64,000 nt of DNA from an uncultured Blautia sp. (GTDB taxonomy: Bacteria; Bacillota; Clostridia; Lachnospirales; Lachnospiraceae). A model generated the notes under the pieces. The model was not told where the DNA came from, did not search any database, and saw nothing but the letters and a program-made list of their open reading frames with translations. Location of the stretch: contig CAKRMK010000016.1 in the NCBI GenBank assembly GCA_934364795.1, positions 9,378-73,377 on the forward strand, read 5' to 3'. This document shows positions 35,007 through 43,770 of this stretch, piece after piece (the first letter of the stretch is position 1; each line of letters opens with the position of its first letter). A program made the translations under genes and the position numbers.

Positions 35007-35384
35007 TTAATGATGTAAAGCCTCATGCTCCCTCATCAGCTCATCATAAAGCTTCATAGAATCCCAGTGCATGGTCACTGGCGTAAGAACAGCCTTCAGC
35101 TTAACGGCCGGAAGGCTGTTTTCTTTAAAAAATGCAAGAAATCCATCCAATTCTGATCCGGAAAAACCATTTAAAACCATCATTTCTTCCTGAAAATTCT
35201 GTCCCAGATTAAAAACCGGATTCTTGGAAAAACCGGGAATTTCAAACAAAAAGCCAAGTTTTTCCAGGTACTGGGAAGGCTGCACCATGGTAACAGAAAT
35301 CTTCTGTCTGTTTAAATATCTGCGGATCTGGCGAAGCCGTGCCTCATCGCGAAAATTGTATAATAAAACCTGTGCATCAGACAT
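35007..35384 (-). CDS. DUF3783-like small protein
   Basis: This is a 125-residue soluble protein of unknown function. It begins SDAQVLLYNFRDEARLRQIRRYLN and has a central EEMMVLNGFSGSELDGFLAFF motif, resembling the DUF3783 family of Clostridia, in which this segment (M-V-L-x-G-F) is conserved. AAGGAGGA lies about eight bases before the ATG on the minus strand. It stands alone, convergent with aspA and divergent from an AraC regulator. No catalytic motif is recognisable. Confidence 0.7.
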   Translation of the reverse strand: MSDAQVLLYNFRDEARLRQIRRYLNRQKISVTMVQPSQYLEKLGFLFEIPGFSKNPVFNLGQNFQEEMMVLNGFSGSELDGFLAFFKENSLPAVKLKAVLTPVTMHWDSMKLYDELMREHEALHH

Positions 35385-35587
35385 ATCCTATTTCCTCCTT
35401 TTGTTCTGGAGCGTACCTAAAAAACATTCCCACAATCTGCACGCTCTGGCAATTAAGAAAAAGCATATCAGAAAACAGATTTTTTTACAAGCCGTCTGCC
35501 CTATTTATGAAAAACGTAAAGTATGTTATGATAAGAAAAGCTGCTTTATGAAAAAATGCAAACAGGCTGTCAGCAACAGGAGAATAC

Positions 35588-36520
35588 ATGGCAAAAAAAC
35601 GAAAAATGAAAATGGAATTCCGCTATTATCAAATGCAGGCGGGAATTCCCATACTGGCTCTTTTAGGTGAAAAATGGGAGCAGAATTACGGCAGAGATGT
35701 GGATTATCTTCATTTTCACAACTATCTGGAGATAGGCTTTTGTTACAGCGGTGAGGGAGAACTGATATTGGGCGAAGAAAAGGTACGCTTTGGCAGACGG
35801 GAATTTACGGTTATCCCCCCTAATTTTCCCCATACCACTACCAGTGATATTGGAAATATCAGCAAATGGGAGTATCTTTTTATTGATGTGGAAGGCTTTT
35901 TGGAGAGCATTTCTGATAACCGCATTCGTTCCGAAAAAATGATACAGCGTATTTATTCAAAGGCAATGTGTCTGAAAGAAGCAGAATATCCTGACCTTTC
36001 GCGGAAAGTATTAAAAATTCTGGACATTATGCGAAGTGGGGAAGAATTTTATCTGGAAGAAGCAAAAGGGGTTCTGCTTGCCCTGTTGGCAGAGCTTTCC
36101 AGAGAGAACAGAGGGGCACAGGAAGAAAATATTGAAGAAAAAGGGAAGATCAGTAACATGATCGCCCGTGCATTGGACTATATTTCCCAGTGCTATATGG
36201 AAGATATCAGAATCCAGGATCTGGCGAAATGCTGTCATATCAGCGAAACACATTTCCGCAGGGTTTTTACTTCTTATATGAAGATGGGCCCGTTGGAATA
36301 CATTAACCAGGTAAGGATCCAGACTGCCTGTGAGCTTCTGAAAAAAACGGATGAGTCCATATCGGACATTGCCTACAAATGTGGTTTTACCACAAGCTCC
36401 ACGTTTAACCGGAATTTCCGCCAGCTTATGGGAATGTCCCCCGCAGAATGGCGCAAGCGTCCGGAAAATTATGAACAGCAGCTGCTGAAATTTGACATTC
36501 ATTCAGAGGAAGGATGGTAA
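35588..36520 (+). CDS. AraC-family regulator with cupin sensor domain
   Basis: This is a 310-residue regulator. The N-terminal cupin-like ligand domain has the HFHNYLEIGFCYSGEGEL and FTVIPPNFPHTT strands. The C-terminal two helix-turn-helix domain (about 190-295) includes DIRIQDLAKCCHISETHFRRVF and ISDIAYKCGFTTSSTFNRNFRQLMGMSPAEW. CAGGAG precedes the ATG. It is followed one base later by a small membrane protein and then by the CUT1 transporter, which it may control. Confidence 0.9.
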   Translation: MAKKRKMKMEFRYYQMQAGIPILALLGEKWEQNYGRDVDYLHFHNYLEIGFCYSGEGELILGEEKVRFGRREFTVIPPNFPHTTTSDIGNISKWEYLFIDVEGFLESISDNRIRSEKMIQRIYSKAMCLKEAEYPDLSRKVLKILDIMRSGEEFYLEEAKGVLLALLAELSRENRGAQEENIEEKGKISNMIARALDYISQCYMEDIRIQDLAKCCHISETHFRRVFTSYMKMGPLEYINQVRIQTACELLKKTDESISDIAYKCGFTTSSTFNRNFRQLMGMSPAEWRKRPENYEQQLLKFDIHSEEGW

Positions 36521-36521
36521 T

Positions 36522-37034
36522 ATGTACGATTACAAAATAGTAGAACAGGTGACAAGAAAGAAAAAGAAGCTTTCAGGAATGCTGAAAAAAACAATGATTT
36601 TCTTTGCAGTAGTTTTTGTGCTTATGGGAATTACCATATCCCAGGCATTTATGCTGGCAGGCTTTTGTCTTACGGGACTTTATTTTATTTACGGAACCTT
36701 CTGTCAGAGAGACTATGAGTACACGCTGGAGAACGACCAGCTTACCATTGATGTGATCTATGGAAACAAGTACCGTAAGACAGCACATGAGCTGGATCTT
36801 CGCCAGCTGGAGGTGATCGCCCCTCCCAATCATGAGGCGGTTGCAAGGTATAAAAAGAAGGGCGGCACAGAGCATCTGAAGAAATTTGATTACACCTCTT
36901 ATGAGGATGATACTCCATATTATACCATGATCATAAAAGAAGACGGACAGAAGATAAAACTGCTTCTGGATCTTACCCAGGAGATGCTTCACACCATAAA
37001 AAGTAAGTATCCACAAAAAGTCTTTTTTGCATAA
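36522..37034 (+). CDS. Small membrane protein, possibly DUF6106-like
   Basis: This is a 170-residue protein with two adjacent hydrophobic helices (about 26-42 and 44-60) after a basic N-terminus (VEQVTRKKKKLSGMLKK), then a soluble beta-rich cytoplasmic part. The short ATG at 36522 is preferred, since GAGGAAGG lies upstream and over the end of the AraC gene. The start at 36492 would overlap AraC. It resembles Lachnospiraceae proteins of unknown function that I associate with DUF6106, not firmly. It is co-transcribed with the AraC regulator. Confidence 0.65.
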   Translation: MYDYKIVEQVTRKKKKLSGMLKKTMIFFAVVFVLMGITISQAFMLAGFCLTGLYFIYGTFCQRDYEYTLENDQLTIDVIYGNKYRKTAHELDLRQLEVIAPPNHEAVARYKKKGGTEHLKKFDYTSYEDDTPYYTMIIKEDGQKIKLLLDLTQEMLHTIKSKYPQKVFFA

Positions 37035-37050
37035 GATAAAAGAAAAAGAA

Positions 37051-37065
37051 TGTGAAATGTTCACA
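37051..37065. promoter_or_regulatory. Palindrome TGTGAA-ATG-TTCACA
   Basis: A perfect 6-3-6 inverted repeat sits at the head of the 287-base gap before the CUT1 binding protein. GTGAAAAA recurs at 37085 and 37126. These are candidate regulator sites for the galactoside operon. An extended -10 (TGTTATAAT, 37266-37274) lies near the gene. Confidence 0.4.
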
Positions 37066-37321
37066 AAATATACATACAAATATTGTGAAAAAGTACAGAA
37101 AAACATCTGATTTTTGTGCTTGTTAGTGAAAAAAAACGACAGATTTCGTGAGCTTGACGAAAAAACTAAAAAAAATGAACGAAACATGCAAAAACAGAAA
37201 ATAAGTATAATGGTCGAAAATGCATAGTATATGGGCGGTATTGCATACATTGTCAGGGGTGAAAATGTTATAATGCATTCATAAGAAATACGAAGAAACA
37301 ATTTTAAGGGAGGATATTTCT

Positions 37322-38608
37322 ATGAAGAAAAAAGTACTTACCGTATTACTTGCAGGAGCAATGGCAGCTTCCATGGCAGCAGGAGCAACAGTTGTATCTG
37401 CAGCAGATGATGACAACACCTTAACTGTCTGGGCATGGGATCAGAACTTCAATATCAAGTCCATGCAGATCGCAGCAGATCAGTACGCAGCAGACCATGA
37501 AGGATTTTCAGTAGATATCATTGAGACTTCTTCCGATGACTGCCAGACCAAACTTACCACAGCAGCTAATGCTGGTGATTACAGCACTCTTCCGGATATC
37601 GTTCTTATGCAGGATAACAGCTATCAGAAATTCCTGAAAGCTTATCCGGATGCATTCACAGATCTGAAAGATATGAACATTAACTGGGATGATTTCGGAG
37701 CTCTGAAACAGTCCTATTCCATGGTTGATGATACCCATTACGGTGTTCCGTTTGATAACGGTGCTGTTATTGCATGCTACCGTACAGATATCCTTGAGGA
37801 AGCAGGATATACACTGGACGACCTTACAGACATCACATGGTCCAGATTCGAAGAAATCGGTAAAGATATTCATGAAAAAACTGGCAAATACCTTCTTACA
37901 AGCGAAGCAACAGGCGGCGACACACTTATGATGATGATCCAGTCCTGCGGCGCAAACTTCGTAAATGATGACGGCGAAGCTTATATCGTTGGCAATGAGA
38001 CAGCAGAGAAATGTATCGATCTTTACACAGAGCTGGTACAGAACGATGTTGTAAAACTTGTAAATAACTGGGATGAGTACATTTCCACTATCACAAGCGG
38101 CGAGGCTGCTGGTATCGTAAATGGTAACTGGATCACAGCTACTCTGATGTCCACAGAGGATCAGAAGGGCTTATGGGGAATTACCACAATGCCAAGTGTT
38201 GACGGTGTTGACACAGCTACAAACTATGCAAACAACGGTGGATCTTCCTGGTATATTACAGCTAACTGCAAGAACGTAGAGCTTGCTGAAGACTTCCTTG
38301 CAAGCACATTTGGTTCCAGCACAGATTTCTATGATGCAATCCTTCCTGAGACAGGTGCTATTTCCTGCTACCTGCCAGCTGGTGAGTCTGAAGTTTACAA
38401 CGAGCCAAACGAGTTCTTTGGTGGACAGCCAATCTTCTCAACAATCGTAGAGTACTCCTCTCATATTCCGGAGTTCACAAAGACTCCATATCACTATGAG
38501 GCAAGAGAGTGCGTGAACACAGCAGTTGTTAATATCGTAAACGGTACTGCAAAAGAAGATGCTCTTCAGGAAGCACAGGATACACTTGCATTCAAGATGA
38601 CAGAGTAA
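37322..38608 (+). CDS. CUT1 sugar ABC transporter substrate-binding protein
   Basis: This is a 428-residue family 1 solute-binding protein. The signal peptide (about 1-28) ends TVVSAADDD with no cysteine at all, so it is not a lipoprotein. The mature protein begins NTLTVWAWDQNFNIKSMQIAADQYA, typical of oligosaccharide-binding proteins. GVPFDNGAVIACYRTDILEEAGY and the GIVNGNWITATLM region are conserved. GGGAGG precedes the ATG. With two permeases and two beta-galactosidases following, a beta-galactoside (lactose, galacto-oligosaccharide or a glycan fragment) is the probable ligand. Confidence 0.92.
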   Translation: MKKKVLTVLLAGAMAASMAAGATVVSAADDDNTLTVWAWDQNFNIKSMQIAADQYAADHEGFSVDIIETSSDDCQTKLTTAANAGDYSTLPDIVLMQDNSYQKFLKAYPDAFTDLKDMNINWDDFGALKQSYSMVDDTHYGVPFDNGAVIACYRTDILEEAGYTLDDLTDITWSRFEEIGKDIHEKTGKYLLTSEATGGDTLMMMIQSCGANFVNDDGEAYIVGNETAEKCIDLYTELVQNDVVKLVNNWDEYISTITSGEAAGIVNGNWITATLMSTEDQKGLWGITTMPSVDGVDTATNYANNGGSSWYITANCKNVELAEDFLASTFGSSTDFYDAILPETGAISCYLPAGESEVYNEPNEFFGGQPIFSTIVEYSSHIPEFTKTPYHYEARECVNTAVVNIVNGTAKEDALQEAQDTLAFKMTE

Positions 38609-38664
38609 TCATCACTTGCATAATATTCTGATAAAGACTGAATAAGAATTCATTTTCAGGGAGG

Positions 38665-38693
38665 CGGGGGACTGCTAAGTGGTCCTCCGTTTT
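38665..38693 (+). terminator. Leaky terminator between binding protein and permease
   Basis: CGGGGGAC (38665-38672) pairs with GTCCTCCG (38682-38689) around a nine-base loop, followed by only TTTT. It probably lets a fraction of transcripts continue, so the binding protein is made in excess. Confidence 0.7.
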
Positions 38694-38741
38694 CTATTCA
38701 AAAATACTCGTTACATTTTAGGTTTGAAAGGAGGAGTTCCT

Positions 38742-39641
38742 GTGAATTCCAAGAAAAAAGGCATGACACTGGCTGCCAAACAGAAAGCAGCCGGCTGGAT
38801 CTTCCTGGCACCGGCTTCCATTATGATTGCCATCATGAGTTTTTATCCCATGATAAGAGCATTTATCATTTCACTGCAGACAGGTGCCGGCGCAAATATG
38901 CGTTTTGCAGATCCTATTTTCAGCAACTACAAACGTATCCTTGCAGATAAAGTATTCCAGCAGTCCATTGGAAATACATTTTTATACCTGATCATTCAGG
39001 TTCCCATTATGCTGATACTTGCAATTTTGCTTGCACAGCTTCTGAATAACAAGGACCTGAAGTTTAAGGGATTTTTCCGTACATGTGTATTCCTTCCCTG
39101 TGCGACTTCCCTGGTATCCTATTCGCTGATCTTCCGCTCCATGTTTGCTACAGACGGTCTGATCAACAGTGTTCTGATTAAACTGGGATTTCTTACCACA
39201 GGCTATAACTTCCTTGGAAACTCCACCAGTGCGAAGGTTGTTATCATCATTGCCCTGATCTGGAGATGGACCGGATATAACATGGTATTTTATCTGGCTG
39301 GACTTCAGAACATTGAGTACTCTGTATATGAGGCTGCAAAGATTGATGGTGCAAACGGCTGGAAGACCTTCTGGAAAATTACAGTTCCGCTTTTGAAACC
39401 GACCATCATCATGACATTCATTATGTCTATCAATGGTACCTTACAGCTGTTCGATGAGTCTGTGAACCTGACAAAGGGAGGCCCGGCAAATACTACCATT
39501 ACCATGTCACATTACGTATACAATACCTGTTTCGTCAATGTGCCAAACTTTGGATATGCGTCAGCAATGTCATTTATAATATTCATTATGGTGGCTGTTC
39601 TTGCATTTATCAACTTGAAAGTAGGTGATACTCGTGACTAA
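38742..39641 (+). CDS. CUT1 sugar ABC transporter permease (MalF/LacF type)
   Basis: This is a 299-residue permease with about six transmembrane helices. The cytoplasmic EAA loop is EAAKIDGANGWKTFWKITVPLLKP, which contacts the ATPase. The start is GTG at 38742 with AAGGAGG seven bases upstream. An in-frame start at 38679 falls inside the leaky terminator. It overlaps the next permease by eight bases. Confidence 0.92.
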   Translation: MNSKKKGMTLAAKQKAAGWIFLAPASIMIAIMSFYPMIRAFIISLQTGAGANMRFADPIFSNYKRILADKVFQQSIGNTFLYLIIQVPIMLILAILLAQLLNNKDLKFKGFFRTCVFLPCATSLVSYSLIFRSMFATDGLINSVLIKLGFLTTGYNFLGNSTSAKVVIIIALIWRWTGYNMVFYLAGLQNIEYSVYEAAKIDGANGWKTFWKITVPLLKPTIIMTFIMSINGTLQLFDESVNLTKGGPANTTITMSHYVYNTCFVNVPNFGYASAMSFIIFIMVAVLAFINLKVGDTRD

Positions 39642-40461
39642 GAAAAACAAATCTGCAATTCAAAGAAGACTGATTCCTACCTATATTTTTCTGATCATTG
39701 TATCATTTATCTCTGTTTTCCCGCTGTACTGGATGATCGCAGCAGCGACCAATACCTCTACAGATGTATCCCGTGGTAAGATCCTTCCGGGTACTCATTT
39801 CATGGAGAACTTTAACAATCTTACCGCACAGCAGCCACTTTGGAGAGCTCTTGGAAACTCTTTCCTCTATGCAATTCTGACTACTGTGATCTGCCTTCTG
39901 ATCTGCTCCATCGCAGGATACGGATTCGAGGTATATCATGACAAAGGAAAAGACAGACTGTTTTCCATCCTGCTTCTTGCTATGATGGTTCCACAGGTTG
40001 CTACTATGGTTCCGTTATTTAAGATGTTTTCAGCTGCCAAGCTTCTGAATACATCCATCGGATTCATCCTTCCGATCATTTCCACACCGTTTATGATCAT
40101 GATGTTCCGACAGAATGCCCGTGCATTCCCGGTTGATATTATTGAGGCAGCCCGTATTGACGGACTTAGTGAAGTAAGGATTTTCTTCCAGATGTTTATT
40201 CCTACTATGAAATCCACCTATGCGGCAGCAGCTGTTATTACCTTTATGAATGCATGGAATGCATACTTATGGCCGAAGGTAATTATGACAGATAACAAAG
40301 CTATCACAATGCCAATGCTGATCGCCAACCTGATCACAGGATATGTGACAGATTATGGTATGCTGATGTGCGGTGTATTGTTCTGCTCAATTCCGACTAT
40401 GGTTGTATTCTTTGTACTGCAGAAACAGTTTGCAGAAGGTATTACCGGTGCGGTAAAATAA
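39634..40461 (+). CDS. CUT1 sugar ABC transporter permease (MalG/LacG type)
   Basis: This is a 275-residue permease with about six transmembrane helices and the EAA loop EAARIDGLSEVRIFFQMFIPTMK. I choose the GTG at 39634 (MTKKNKSAIQRR), with AGGTGA in front. GTG at 39625 is possible and would add three residues. No ATPase gene follows, so the transporter must use an ATPase encoded elsewhere, as with shared MsmK-type subunits. Confidence 0.92.
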   Translation: MTKKNKSAIQRRLIPTYIFLIIVSFISVFPLYWMIAAATNTSTDVSRGKILPGTHFMENFNNLTAQQPLWRALGNSFLYAILTTVICLLICSIAGYGFEVYHDKGKDRLFSILLLAMMVPQVATMVPLFKMFSAAKLLNTSIGFILPIISTPFMIMMFRQNARAFPVDIIEAARIDGLSEVRIFFQMFIPTMKSTYAAAAVITFMNAWNAYLWPKVIMTDNKAITMPMLIANLITGYVTDYGMLMCGVLFCSIPTMVVFFVLQKQFAEGITGAVK

Positions 40462-40509
40462 GTGCGAAATTGCTGTTTGTATTTGTGACAGCAAGGTGTG
40501 AAAATTTAA

Positions 40510-40542
40510 GGGTGCTGCATATTTTTTTGCGGCACCCTTTTT
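40510..40542 (+). terminator. Terminator of the CUT1 operon
   Basis: GGGTGCTGC pairs with GCGGCACCC (one wobble) and a run of Ts follows. The beta-galactosidase gene downstream therefore needs its own promoter. TTGACA at about 40585 is a candidate -35 but I see no matching -10 at the right distance. Confidence 0.88.
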
Positions 40543-40673
40543 CTGAAAGAAGTTTAATATTTTGTGCAAGATATTTCTATTTTTTGACATTATTTTTACT
40601 TAAAAAAATAGAAAAGCTGTGCTATAAAAACTCATAGAGTATGACGGCAGATAACAGATAGAAAGGAATTATT

Positions 40674-43600
40674 ATGAAAGCATTTGATTATTCATTAGTA
40701 AAAAATCCTGAATATTTTAAAGATGGAAGAATGGATGCACATTCTGACCACATCTGGTACAAAAATGAGGAAGAAATGCAGGAGAAGGAGACTTCTTACC
40801 GTTTCAGCCTGAACGGAATCTGGAAATTCCACTATGCCCGTAATTACAAAAGTACAGTGGCTGGTTTTGAAAAAGAAGAATATTCCTGCAAAGACTGGGA
40901 CGACATTCATGTACCGGCTCATATCCAGATGGAAGGATACGATGCTCCCCAGTATGCAAATGTACAGTATCCCTGGGAAGGCCATGAAGACATTCATCCG
41001 GGAGAAATTCCAGAACACTTTAATCCGGTGGCAAGCTATGTGAAATATTTCACAGTTCCGGAGCAGATGCAGGGAAAAAGGCTTTTTATCTCTTTTCAGG
41101 GGGCAGAGAGCGGAATTGCTCTGTGGCTGAATGGACAGTTTGTAGGCTACAGTGAGGATTCTTTTACCCCATCTGAATTTGAGCTTACAGAGTTTGTAAA
41201 AGCCGGTGAAAACAAACTGGCAGCACAGGTGTTTAAATGGACTGCAAGCAGCTGGTGTGAGGATCAGGACTTTTACCGTTTTTCCGGAATTTACAGAGAT
41301 GTATATCTTTATACAGTTCCAAAGGTTCATGTATATGACATGCAGATACGTGCAATTCCGGAAGCCTCCCTGGAAAAAGCAGAGCTTGAACTTAAAACAA
41401 TTACATGGGGAAAAGGAACAGCCCATATCGTTCTGTCAAAGAATGGAAAGATTGTATTAGAAGATCGTAAGAGTCTGGGAGAGGAAGCTGATTCAAAAGG
41501 CAATGGCGGTTTAGTGGCAGCCGACAGCTTCACCTGGCAGGTTAAGAAACCAGAATTATGGAGTGCAGAAGAGCCAGCTCTGTATGACCTGGTTCTGGAA
41601 ATCTACGATGAAAGTGGAGTGATTCAGGAAGTAATCCCACAGAAAATCGGTTTCCGCCGTTTTGAAATGAAAGACGGAATCATGACCTTAAATGGAAAAA
41701 GAATTGTATTTAAAGGCGTAAACCGTCATGAATTCAGCTCCATTACAGGAAGATGCGTATCCAAAGAAGAGCTGTATAAAGATCTGATGACCATGAAGCG
41801 AAATAACATCAATGCCATCCGTACCTGCCATTATCCGGATGCTTCTCTGATTTATCAGCTTTGTGATGAGCTTGGTCTTTACATGATCGATGAAACAAAC
41901 CTGGAAAGTCATGGTTCCTGGGATGTGGCAGAATTTACAAAGGATTACACCTATGTAGTTCCCTATGATAAAGAAGAATGGCTTGCAATGATGCTGGATC
42001 GTACCAATTCCATGTACCAGCGAGATAAAAACCATCCGGCAATCCTGATCTGGTCCTGCGGAAATGAGTCCTTTGGCGGTAAAGATATTTTTGAAATGTC
42101 CCAGTTTTTCCGAAATACAGACCCTACCCGTCTGGTTCATTATGAGGGAGTTTGCCATGACCGCAGATACAATGATACCAGTGACATGGAAAGCCAGATG
42201 TATCCGTCAGTTGAGGCAATTAAGGCATTCCTTGCAAAAGATGATTCCAAACCGTTTATCTGCTGCGAGTACACACATGCAATGGGAAATTCCTGCGGTG
42301 CCATGCATAAATATACAGATCTGACAGACACAGAGCCCAAATATCAGGGAGGCTTTATCTGGGATTACATTGATCAGTCTATTTATAAAAAAGACCGCTA
42401 CGGCAAAGAATTCCAGGCATACGGTGGAGATTTCGGCGAGCGTCCTACTGATTATAATTTCAGTGGAAATGGAATTGCTTACGGCGGCAACCGTGATGCT
42501 TCCCCAAAAATGCAGGAAGTAAAATTTAATTATCAGAATATTACAGCACAGGTTACTGCTGATTCAGTGAAAGTAATCAATAAGAACCTGTTTGTAAATA
42601 CCAGCAAATTTGACTGCAAGGTAACACTTCAAAAAGATGGAAAAGTGATTGGTACAGCTACTCTTGAAACAAATGTAGAGCCTTTAAGTGAAAAAGAATA
42701 TGCACTTCCATTTAAGAAAGAAGAAAAAGCAGGGGAATATACGGTAACTGTTTCCTTCCATCTGAAAGAAGACAAGCCATGGGCAAAAGCAGGCTATGAG
42801 ATTGCTTTCGGACAGTATGTATATCAGGTGGAAGCACCTGTGAAACCTTGTACGGATAAACTGGAGGTGATTCACAGCACCCATAATATCGGAGTGAGAG
42901 GTACAGAGTTTGAAGTTCTGTTCTCTGTTCTAAATGGGGGACTTGTTTCCTACAAATATGCAGGAAAAGAAATGATCGAAGCAATCCCGAAACCAAACTT
43001 CTGGCGTGCACCAACTGACAATGACTGTGGAAATCTTATGGCAATGCGCTATGCACAGTGGAAAATTGCCAGCATGTATGCAAGCCACAAGGAATACCGT
43101 GGTGCAGCGTACGGCCCGTCAAATGCACCGGAAGTAGAAGAAAAAGAAAATTCCATAAAAGTATCTTATACCTATTTCCTTCCAACCACTCCGGCTGCTA
43201 CCTGCAGACTTTCCTATGAAGTTTTCGGTGATGGAAGAGTACGTACCACTCTTTCTTATGACCCTGTGAAGGAGCTTGGAGATATGCCGGAATTTGGCGT
43301 TATTTTCAAATTCAATGCGGATTATGACCATGTAAGCTGGTACGGACTTGGGGAAGCGGAGACTTACGCAGACCGTAAGAAGGGAGCAAAGCTTGGTATC
43401 TACGAGAACCTGGTAAAGGATAACGTGGCAAGATATATGGTACCACAGGAATGCGGTGCAAAAGAAGAAGTGAGATGGGCGAAAGTTACAGACAGAAAAG
43501 GCAGAGGAATGCTTTTTGAAATGGACAAGGAAAACGGCCCGATGATGTTCTCGGCACTTCCTTATACCCCTCATGAGATGGAAAATGCAATGCATCCTTA

Positions 43601-43754
43601 TGAACTGCCGGAAATCCATTATACAGTTGTCCGCGTGGCAAAAGCCCAGATGGGAATTGCAGGTGATGACAGCTGGGGTGCACGTACCCATGAAGAATAC
43701 CTTCTGGACGTAAAACAGCCAATGGAATTCTCTTTCGTATTTAAGGGCATCTGA
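40674..43754 (+). CDS. lacZ: Beta-galactosidase, glycoside hydrolase family 2 (LacZ type)
   Basis: The enzyme hydrolyses terminal beta-galactosides such as lactose. It is 1026 residues, close to E. coli LacZ (1024). Order of domains: sugar-binding jelly roll (about 45-220), immunoglobulin-like domain, TIM barrel with NRHEFSSITGRCVSKEELYKDLMTMKRNNINAIRTCHYP, acid/base E465 in IWSCGNESFGG and nucleophile E532 in CCEYTHAMGNS, then the C-terminal Bgal small-chain domain with PNFWRAPTDNDCGN and WYGLGEAETYADRK. There is no signal peptide, so it acts on imported sugar. AAAGGAA precedes the ATG. It is coupled by a 16-base gap to a GH42 enzyme. Confidence 0.95.
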   Translation: MKAFDYSLVKNPEYFKDGRMDAHSDHIWYKNEEEMQEKETSYRFSLNGIWKFHYARNYKSTVAGFEKEEYSCKDWDDIHVPAHIQMEGYDAPQYANVQYPWEGHEDIHPGEIPEHFNPVASYVKYFTVPEQMQGKRLFISFQGAESGIALWLNGQFVGYSEDSFTPSEFELTEFVKAGENKLAAQVFKWTASSWCEDQDFYRFSGIYRDVYLYTVPKVHVYDMQIRAIPEASLEKAELELKTITWGKGTAHIVLSKNGKIVLEDRKSLGEEADSKGNGGLVAADSFTWQVKKPELWSAEEPALYDLVLEIYDESGVIQEVIPQKIGFRRFEMKDGIMTLNGKRIVFKGVNRHEFSSITGRCVSKEELYKDLMTMKRNNINAIRTCHYPDASLIYQLCDELGLYMIDETNLESHGSWDVAEFTKDYTYVVPYDKEEWLAMMLDRTNSMYQRDKNHPAILIWSCGNESFGGKDIFEMSQFFRNTDPTRLVHYEGVCHDRRYNDTSDMESQMYPSVEAIKAFLAKDDSKPFICCEYTHAMGNSCGAMHKYTDLTDTEPKYQGGFIWDYIDQSIYKKDRYGKEFQAYGGDFGERPTDYNFSGNGIAYGGNRDASPKMQEVKFNYQNITAQVTADSVKVINKNLFVNTSKFDCKVTLQKDGKVIGTATLETNVEPLSEKEYALPFKKEEKAGEYTVTVSFHLKEDKPWAKAGYEIAFGQYVYQVEAPVKPCTDKLEVIHSTHNIGVRGTEFEVLFSVLNGGLVSYKYAGKEMIEAIPKPNFWRAPTDNDCGNLMAMRYAQWKIASMYASHKEYRGAAYGPSNAPEVEEKENSIKVSYTYFLPTTPAATCRLSYEVFGDGRVRTTLSYDPVKELGDMPEFGVIFKFNADYDHVSWYGLGEAETYADRKKGAKLGIYENLVKDNVARYMVPQECGAKEEVRWAKVTDRKGRGMLFEMDKENGPMMFSALPYTPHEMENAMHPYELPEIHYTVVRVAKAQMGIAGDDSWGARTHEEYLLDVKQPMEFSFVFKGI

Positions 43755-43770
43755 AAAGGAGAAAAAGAAA

